64,000 bases of DNA, taken from positions 8,563,937 through 8,627,936 of the forward strand of contig NC_069133.1 of the NCBI RefSeq assembly GCF_026914265.1. The letters run 5' to 3'. A model generated the notes under the pieces. The model was not told where the DNA came from, did no database searches, and saw only the letters and a program-made list of their open reading frames with translations. Of the stretch, positions 58,901 through 64,000 are shown piece after piece. The DNA comes from Mya arenaria. Taxonomy: Eukaryota > Mollusca > Bivalvia > Myida > Myidae. Made by a program: the position numbers and the translations under genes. The first letter of the stretch is position 1; each line of letters starts with the position of its first letter.

Positions 58901-59525
58901 AATAAAATTTGGTCAGTTATAATTGTCATACATATTCTTTTAAAATATGATTAAGATTTGTAAAGAAATAAAGTGTTCAATTGTAAACTAGGTAGGAATG
59001 CATTTTCATACACCAAGAGCACAGATCTGTAGAGAAACAGGTCAAAGTTAGCATGTAATGATCTTGACCGAGATCATATGGTCAAGAGTTACTGAAGTTT
59101 AACATTGTAACCATTGGACGGGAAAATTAATCTGCGATTATTACAGATATCCAATCTATCTGAGACATTAACATATAATTTAATATCATAACAAACCTCT
59201 GTTAAAGAACAAGTGAAAATACTTATAATACAGAACAGACATCTTTGGTGCACCATCACGTGCCAGACAGCCAGGTGATCCCAAACATGTTTCGTTTAAC
59301 AAACCAGAACATCAAACGTATTATAATATTCATACCGACTCCAAAGTTGTAGTAGTCATGGAACTTGGTCAAATTTTTAAACTTTGATGTTGGAAAGTAA
59401 CCAGGAGTTCCGCGAAGTGTGCTCTCAGTATGCAAGAGTAAGTCGTTGGGCTTCTTCATCTCTCTTGCTAATCCAAAATCGATCAACCTTGCGTTATGCA
59501 TCAAATCCAGCACCAAATCAGGCCC
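43793..59525 (-). CDS. predicted IRAK/Pelle-like kinase, zinc module and caspase-like C14 fusion gene (3' part)
   Basis: Minus-strand exons are 59525-59336 (kinase DFG exon, 5' end cut by a duplication), 55207-55110, 54756-54628, 54412-54322, 51619-51485, 49570-49441, 47395-46548, 46247-45952 and 43924-43793. All junction phases match; from 55207 to TGA the exons plus one upstream base make 620 codons. Order of parts: activation segment and C-lobe (LIDFGLAR, GTPGYFP, FGVVIRELLTG); a Cys-rich module with about ten Cys (CEKCEVC, CASCM, CHTCG); a C14 fold starting ENWGAILIAGND with AYSGHHG and VFEDCCHGD, matching the His and Cys blocks of metacaspases and paracaspases; then a helical tail. By family, the kinase part suggests Toll/IL-1-type signalling and the C14 part proteolysis. 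The fusion itself is inference from exon phase and order. The kinase N-lobe is outside the window. Confidence 0.72.
43925..44535. other. intron, no feature seen
   Basis: AT-rich intronic sequence between the last two exons. Confidence 0.4.
44540..45890. repeat. TGACC-rich ~147-bp tandem repeat, first array (in intron)
   Basis: It starts with gtttgtcaaacattatgacc and a poly-C run, then about 7 units centred on AAGGTCACTGTGACCTTGAC at about 44955, 45100, 45225, 45365, 45520, 45667 and 45811. Each is followed by ggggtcatctactggtcagg and gccatgggtgcaggcattgt. The right terminus seen in the 52-54 kb copy (cttcgaaggggggcataat) is missing. Confidence 0.9.
45952..46247 (-). CDS. kinase-C14 gene, penultimate exon
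   Basis: The acceptor is ttacag before 46247 and the donor is GAG|GTAAAA after 45952. It encodes DDDTSKYLIEKEDQLKVYAA through REVHLNEIYSLEQASAAWIS and a helical end. No domain assignment; it could be an adaptor-like module. Confidence 0.78.
46548..47395 (-). CDS. kinase-C14 gene, main C14 catalytic exon
   Basis: The acceptor is ttcaatcag before 47395 and the donor is TTAG|GTTAGT after 46548. It encodes WIKIQLAFRKLKEQNITTLI, the His block VAYSGHHG, a Lys/Glu-rich insert (KQKAEGKKDTDQSKNG), and the Cys block KVLVFEDCCHGDAMTHAL. A long C-terminal part with QHPNCQRC follows. The spacing of the His and Cys blocks (about 80 residues with the insert) is longer than in a minimal caspase fold. Confidence 0.85.
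47396..49440. repeat. intron with dispersed repeat (ccctccagcagttttggagattt), about 48280-48990
   Basis: The phrase atccctccagcagttttgg with ttgcgcggacaaa recurs near 48295, 48590 and 48665. It is followed by a (ccat)n stretch, a long G run at 48780 and gacagatggacagacagtgc. I take it for a dispersed mollusc repeat without clear termini. 47400-48000 has nothing recognised. Confidence 0.5.
49441..49570 (-). CDS. kinase-C14 gene, first C14 exon
   Basis: The acceptor is gctctccag before 49570 and the donor is ATCAG|GTAGGT after 49441. It encodes ENWGAILIAGNDKRHDVAES, FTRDILRLRDVITSRSVPVM and CI. This is the first beta strand and helix of a C14 fold (compare AILIG..Y in metacaspases), where the usual Asn/Asp-Tyr segment is replaced by GNDKRHD. 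Confidence 0.78.
49571..51484. other. intron, with a degenerate TGACC-type repeat near 50490-50760
   Basis: Phrases ttgatcaactgacctta, ccgttgacttttgacctact and agtcatcaactggtcaatg recall the TGACC arrays. 49900-49975 repeats gattgtcactttaaatgcattaacatgtcaa twice, and 51120-51210 contains a 36-bp direct duplication. Confidence 0.5.
51485..51619 (-). CDS. kinase-C14 gene, zinc-module exon 2
   Basis: The acceptor is tctttag before 51619 and the donor is ATTG|GTAAGC after 51485. It encodes KESKYLDHELLCQKKINVCA, SCMRNSFLNP, IMCHTCGNKVRPFI. With the preceding exon it gives a pattern C..C..C....C, H...C, C..C, C..C that resembles a RING or treble-clef finger, but I cannot assign a family. Confidence 0.78.
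51905..53160. repeat. TGACC-rich tandem-repeat element, second array
   Basis: It begins gtttgtcaaacATTATGCCCCCC and ends cgaccgaccgaccgacatac, tatacccctcttcttcgaag. In between are about seven ~147-bp units with AAGGTCACTGTGACCTTGAC at about 52200, 52350, 52495, 52640, 52788 and 52945. The copies from 52704 rightward recur at 59519 and beyond as part of the gene duplication. Confidence 0.9.
53298..53400 (+). mobile_element. tRNA-derived SINE head
   Basis: ttGGCGCAGTGGTTAACGCAC (A-box region) and cccaGGTTTGATTCCCGGC (B box) are spaced as in a tRNA. The sequence then runs into a TGACC unit. No cloverleaf with a paired acceptor stem, so not a functional tRNA gene. Duplicated at 60113-60215. Confidence 0.7.
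53401..53990. repeat. TGACC-rich array, third segment, with right terminus ggggggcataat
   Basis: About three units (at about 53476, 53613 and 53758), then gtctaccgacggaccgacc and cttcttcgaaggggggcata. The end GGGGGGCATAAT is the inverse of the ATTATGCCCCCC that begins the second array at 51920. Confidence 0.85.
54322..54412 (-). CDS. kinase-C14 gene, zinc-module exon 1 (copy 1)
   Basis: The acceptor is tttacag before 54412 and the donor is TGTG|GTGAGA after 54322. It encodes SLIRDKNAEKWTGPPAEECE and KCEVCVVNNC. The start continues the last kinase helix; the Cys cluster opens the zinc module. Confidence 0.78.
54628..54756 (-). CDS. kinase-C14 gene, kinase C-lobe last exon (copy 1)
   Basis: The acceptor is tttttag before 54756 and the donor is GAT|GTAAGT after 54628; 43 codons. 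It encodes KKIWRNDELSAALLTLANDC, VKSTKQQAAANTFKISDMLI and ELD. This aligns by eye with the ..LA..C.....RPTM..V...L end of IRAK/Pelle-type kinases, although the usual RPTM is NTFK. Confidence 0.8.
55110..55207 (-). CDS. kinase-C14 gene, kinase subdomain IX-X exon (copy 1)
   Basis: The acceptor is gtattttag before 55207 and the donor is CAG|GTATTT after 55110. It encodes IRELLTGLHPKESVDGKILR then KMDDSVLKDKIQ, the helix F and following part of the kinase C-lobe. It joins in phase with YNFGV of the 59336 exon. Confidence 0.82.
55208..57550. other. intron (copy 1), no further exon seen
   Basis: AT-rich with a GAT microsatellite at about 56320-56342. Short frames such as 56017-56238 recur in copy 2 but look like chance. 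Confidence 0.45.
57555..58560 (+). repeat. ~145-bp tandem repeat with hairpin tail (gagcacttcgtgctc)
   Basis: The phrase tatttttgtagagggtca, caaaggaagctttctg, aagtttcattgaatttgg recurs near 57657, 57810, 57948, 58098, 58237 and 58390. The right end reads gacggacggatggacgac, then cgccttgagcacttcgtgctctgg, a palindromic tail I associate with bivalve repeats. Confidence 0.88.
58561..59335. other. intron, no feature seen
   Basis: Nothing recognised between the tandem repeat and the kinase DFG exon. Confidence 0.4.
59336..59525 (-). CDS. kinase DFG/activation-segment exon, 5' end cut by duplication junction
   Basis: The donor is GTCG|GTATGA after 59336. It encodes DLVLDLMHNARLIDFGLARE, then TESTLRGTPGYFPTSKFK, then FHDYYNFGV. 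DFG and the GTPGY activation-loop end are intact. Upstream of about 59519 the sequence switches abruptly to the TGACC repeat (junction microhomology tcaggccc), so the acceptor and the catalytic-loop codons are missing here. The whole version of this exon should lie to the right of the window, in the second unit. Confidence 0.8.
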
Positions 59526-61134
59526 AACCTCCAAGTCAAGTTTGAGGGCCATGGGTGCAAGCATTGTCAAGTTATCACTCGGACGACCTTTTACTATTCA
59601 AGGTCACTGTGACCTTGACCTTTGGCCTGATGACCCCCCAAAACAATAGGGGTCATCTACTGGTCAGGCCCAACCTCCATGTCAAGTTTGAGGGCCATGG
59701 GTGCAGGCATTGTGGAGTTATCACTCGGACAAGCTTTAAAATTATTTTACCATTTAAGGTCACTGTGACCTTGACCTTTGACCCGATGACCCCCAAAATC
59801 AATAGGGGTCATCTACTGATCAGGCCCAACCTTCTTGTGAAGTTTGATGACCATACGTCCAGGAATTGTTGAGTTATCACTCGGACAAGCTTTGGTCTAC
59901 CGACCGACCGACCGACATACCGACATGCCTGTGCAAAGCAATATACCCCTCTTCTTCGAAGTGACGTTTGGGTATAATGGAGCGGGTAATTTGAGGTGGT
60001 TAGCATTGGACACAAGTGCTATGAAAATCATTCACGGGTTTGAACTGATACTGATTGTGGATATGGTGTAACAGACAAACATGTTTTGATGTTTTTAAAT
60101 CCATGGTGTTGTCCATTGTTGGCGCAGTGGTTAACGCACTAGCTTCTCACCAATGCGACCCAGGTTTGATTCCCGGCTTGACGCATGTGAGTTTGGTTTG
60201 TGGTCATCAAAACGGTTTTCTACTGGTCAGGCACAACGTTCATGTCAAGTTTGATGACCATAGGTCCAGGAATTGTCAAGTTTGCCTTCAAGGTCACTGT
60301 AACCTTGACCTAATGACCCCTAAAATCAAAAGGGGTCATCTATTAGTCAGGCAAAACTTCCTATTCAAGTTTGAGGGCCATGGGTGCAGGCATTGTCAAT
60401 TTATTACTCGAAACCTTTTATTATTCAAGGTCAGTGTGACCTTGACCTTTGGCCCAATGACCCAAAAAATCAATAGGGGTCGTCTACTAGTCAGGCCCAG
60501 CCTCCATGTAAAGTTTGTAAAGGCATTGTTCAGTTATCACTCGGACAAGCTTTGATATCCTTTTACCATTAAACGTCACTGTGACCTTTACCTTTTACCT
60601 GATGACCTCTGAAATCAATAAGGGTCATCTACTGGGCAGGTCCAACCCACATATCAAGTTTGATGACAATAGGTCCAGGGATTGTTGAGGTATCAGTAAG
60701 ACATGCTAAGGTCTACCGACGGACCGACCGACCAACCGACCGACCGATCGAAATGTGCATAGCAATTATATATATTCTCTTCTTCGAAGGGGGGCATAAT
60801 AATTTTAAACTAAACTAATCAATGGTTTACTGAATAACACTTGGAAGACATAATCTTACAGTAGCAGGTCTAACTGGGAATATGGAAATAAACCACAAAT
60901 GCGCCTTTTTATAGCAGTGAATGAAGTATTATGTATCATGTTTTATATAGTAATAATAACCGAAAAAAACAACAAGTCAGTTCTATTTAAGTGGGTCGAA
61001 CAGTAGATATGCAGCAGACACGAACGTGTGGCAGACAGCAAGCCAACACCAGTGCTATAAACAATATGTTTCCACCTACATAGCATTGTTGTGACATTGT
61101 TCTTTTCGAGTTGAATTGTAAAAACATATCTCAC

Positions 61135-61225
61135 CACAATTATTAACAACACACACTTCGCACTTTTCGCATTCTTCCGCTGGAGGTCCTGTCCACTTTT
61201 CTGCATTTTTATCGCGTATTAGTGA
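61135..61225 (-). CDS. zinc-module exon 1, copy 2
   Basis: Same splice sites and translation as 54322-54412. It is intact, and followed on the minus strand not by zinc-module exon 2 but by the cut kinase exon and then copy 1. Confidence 0.7.
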
Positions 61226-61440
61226 CTGTAAATTTACAGAGTACAATCAATATACCTAAACACATATCAGCATACGATAATACTTTTCGTGTTAGTTTTC
61301 CTTGGGTCAAACTATAATAGTTGTACAAGTCAAAGCAGTAATATAACATTCATAAATAGATGTCATCATGAGTAAAGCTTGCCCGAAATTCGAGAATCTA
61401 GTGCTCGAGAAAAAAGGCTATTAATCAAAGTGTTACTTAC

Positions 61441-61569
61441 ATCAAGTTCTATAAGCATATCGGAGATCTTGAAAGTGTTTGCTGCTGCTTGCTGTTTTGT
61501 GCTTTTCACACAATCATTCGCCAAGGTCAGCAAGGCAGCAGAAAGCTCGTCATTTCTCCAGATCTTCTT
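61441..61569 (-). CDS. kinase C-lobe last exon, copy 2
   Basis: Same as 54628-54756 with one silent-looking difference (gtcagcaag against gtcagtaag); frame intact over 43 codons. Confidence 0.72.
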
Positions 61570-61921
61570 CTAAAAACATAACACTTGCGAACTGTAATAA
61601 ATCTATAGTATGCATTTCTACATATTGCTTAAACGGATGAATAAAATTTACATGTTATGCTTCAATTGTCTTTTTAACCAAAGTGATCTGGAATGAAACA
61701 TATTTAATAGTGATATTCTTGTATATAATCAATTGTGCATTTTACACAACTAGCTTATAAAAGGTAAAGTTATTAAAACACGGACTTTACATATTTTTTT
61801 CCATCGAACTGTTGTACTCATGGTCATGCAATATCTTATCTTTTTGTCCTTTCCTTTCACCTGTTCAGTTTATAGTTTTGACATTGATTGTCCTTACCCA
61901 CGAACAATAAATAAAAAATAC

Positions 61922-62019
61922 CTGAATTTTGTCCTTCAAGACACTGTCATCCATTTTCCGTAAAATTTTACCATCAACACTTTCTTTTGGGTGGAGTCCA
62001 GTTAGCAGTTCTCGTATCA
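61922..62019 (-). CDS. kinase subdomain IX-X exon, copy 2
   Basis: Same as 55110-55207 with one change (ccgtaaaat against ccgtagaat); splice sites intact. Confidence 0.72.
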
Positions 62020-64000
62020 CTAAAATACAATAAGATTTATACATTTCTATTTTTTACATTTCTCAAGTCATTTAAACAGTTTATGTTTACGAGCATGTAC
62101 ACGTAACAAGCCGACAGTTTACATATATATATTTTGTATCACTGCAAAATCGCATATTAGCCTTTTATAATAGATGCGTAGTACTTGTTTTTGTGAATTT
62201 AATTCATTTACCCATACCCGATCTAAAACATTTCGCTTGAATTACACTTATATAACATAATACTGGTAAGGTTAATAACCAGAAAATTAAAAAAGAGGAC
62301 ACCAAGGGCATTTGATCGCTCACATGATATTTGGAAATCAGGCCATGACATTCTTATTGTGTTCATGAAATAATTCTATGATTTAAGCTAGTGTCTTATT
62401 ACTTCATTCAACAAAAACATATAATGAGACTTATCCTAAATTTGACAAAGACGATGAAAATTAAACCTCAGTTTTATATTTTTTGTCTGATAAAAAAAAT
62501 ATCCTTTCAATCTTATTTTTAACTAGTTTATCGGTGATCTGATGATAGCTTTTTTGAACGTATCTACGGTTTTTGACCTAGTTTTGTACCCGACATAACT
62601 TGCTCTCTTTTTCATGATGACACTTATTCTAAGCAACGGAAGTATTACCTTCACTTTTTGACCTAGCGATATTGTTACTTCACTAAATCTTGGTGGGGAC
62701 AATCAAGAATATCACCAACTGCAACGAAATCTCAATCCTCCTTTTCATCAACTGAACGTGACATAAGGTTTATATTTGAACTTAGTTGTTTTTGTAGGAC
62801 AGTTGGTGAAATGTTGGAATTAGTTTTTTGTGGATATGGCAGTTGGTGAAAATTTTAACTTGATTAATGTTTTGGGTGGTATTTCGTTAAAAGGACTTCT
62901 ATTTCAAGAGATTTGCATGATGAAATACAGCATTCACCGTTATTTTATCAGTATAATAATATCACGGTATTTAAAAAGTATTCAGTTGTTGTTCATGCTG
63001 ATACCGCTGCATCAGCACATATTAGCATTAAACATGTTAGTACTATGATTTAGCTATGATATTGTTTTGAGCAATAATTCCGCTGCTTCTATTACTTCAA
63101 CTTATATTCATTGTGGTAAATGCTACTGATGATGATGATGATGATGATAATGATGATGATGATGTGCAGCAATATCTATGGACAATACGAACTTGCATGG
63201 TAAATATTTGAAAATCGCAATTACTTTTAATGACACCTGGAGTTTTACTGCATTTATTATGCTAATAGTTGTTCAATAGTATAGTCCATAGGTGGCGTCG
63301 GGAGCGTCGTTCTGCCTTAAACCTTTGCCATTATATAACCAAGATTATAACATATATTCAAATGAAAGTAGGTGAATATGTGTTGCCATTAATACACAAT
63401 AAAAGCAAAGTTCATATATCTAGCTTTTTTCAGTCATGTCCCGTGTTCTACGACAAAATAATTGTATTTCAATATTCAAAAAATCATAGTTAAACCGACT
63501 ATTTTATCTTCTGTATTTTCTTGAAATAAAGTATTTTCATGACTAACAACAGACGAATTTTGGCATTTACTCTGCTTTCTTCATGTTAAATATTTTGCAT
63601 TGAATCACTGTTGAAGGCTTTGAAAATAATGTTGTGCCATATCATTTTGATGTAATTCTTTATATCTATGAGATCAGGTCCAAAGCTCTAGAGATATATT
63701 TTACTATATTTGTATAGTATTTTTGATTTTTAAAGCATTATTTTTTTTCATTTAAAATAAATTTTGTATAATGATATGCTGATGATACCGTCAAATTGCA
63801 CTTTACATAAATTATTATGACGATTCCTTCAGGTTATAGAAACGCAGACGGCTTGTAAACTGGGTCAAAATGTAAACGATTTCATTTATTTCATAAATTA
63901 TTTTATTATTATTGAAGTCAAACTAAATGACTGCAAACTGATTACATGTTTTTAAATAGGATGATGTATGCATACTTTATCATCGAAGCAAGGCAGATTG
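62020..64000. other. intron (copy 2), no further exon seen
   Basis: Mirrors 55208-57185, with the GAT microsatellite longer and interrupted (63124-63165). Confidence 0.45.

Larger units (their letters stand above)
59519..64000. repeat. tandem duplication, copy 2 (continues beyond window)
   Basis: A near-identical copy of 52704-57185, offset about 6813-6815 bp. It includes TGACC arrays (59519-59975 and 60215-60805), the SINE head (60113-60215) and three exons. The right end of the duplicated unit is outside the window. Confidence 0.93.

Overview
This window looks like invertebrate, most likely bivalve mollusc, nuclear DNA. It is AT-rich, its genes are split by long introns or occur as intronless receptor clusters, and it is full of short tandem arrays and TIR elements. 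It also carries the CAAGGTCACTGTGACC-type repeats and (GTCC)n-tailed elements that I associate with bivalve genomes. The species call is inference from general knowledge. No rRNA, functional tRNA, CRISPR, LTR element or virus-like element was seen.

Layout. (1) 1-4.3 kb: last three exons of PIGS (GPI transamidase subunit), plus strand, with intronic arrays and a MITE. (2) 5.5-9.3 kb: three minisatellites (30, ~27-30 and 83 bp) and a foldback MITE. (3) 10.3-18.5 kb: a complete four-exon Cys-loop ligand-gated ion channel (nicotinic-type, 415 codons) on the minus strand. Its introns hold a 32-bp minisatellite and a decayed copy of its own first exon split by a tRNA-derived SINE. (4) 21-42 kb: a rhodopsin-class GPCR cluster with three intact intronless genes (plus at 21.2 kb, minus at 28.3 and 36.4 kb) and two TM7 remnants (plus, 33.3 and 39.1 kb). 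Flanking sequence shows block duplication. Two foldback elements, a degraded mariner/Tc1-like transposon and LINE tails lie in or beside the cluster. (5) 43.8-64 kb: a minus-strand gene whose exons join in phase to give an IRAK/Pelle-like kinase C-lobe, then a Cys-rich zinc module, then a caspase/metacaspase-like C14 domain with a His/Cys dyad, then a helical tail. A ~6.8-kb tandem duplication repeats three exons of this gene, and its junction cuts a kinase exon.

The most notable item is the predicted kinase-zinc-C14 fusion. Each exon pair joins in a matching reading phase, and the eight exons from the kinase tail to the stop give exactly 620 codons. The second theme is repeat birth at gene features. 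Arrays in PIGS and in the channel gene appear to be copies of the neighbouring exon end and its 5' splice site, so the introns carry many decoy donor sites. All exon boundaries were read by eye from splice consensus, phase and family similarity; no alignment or RNA evidence was available.
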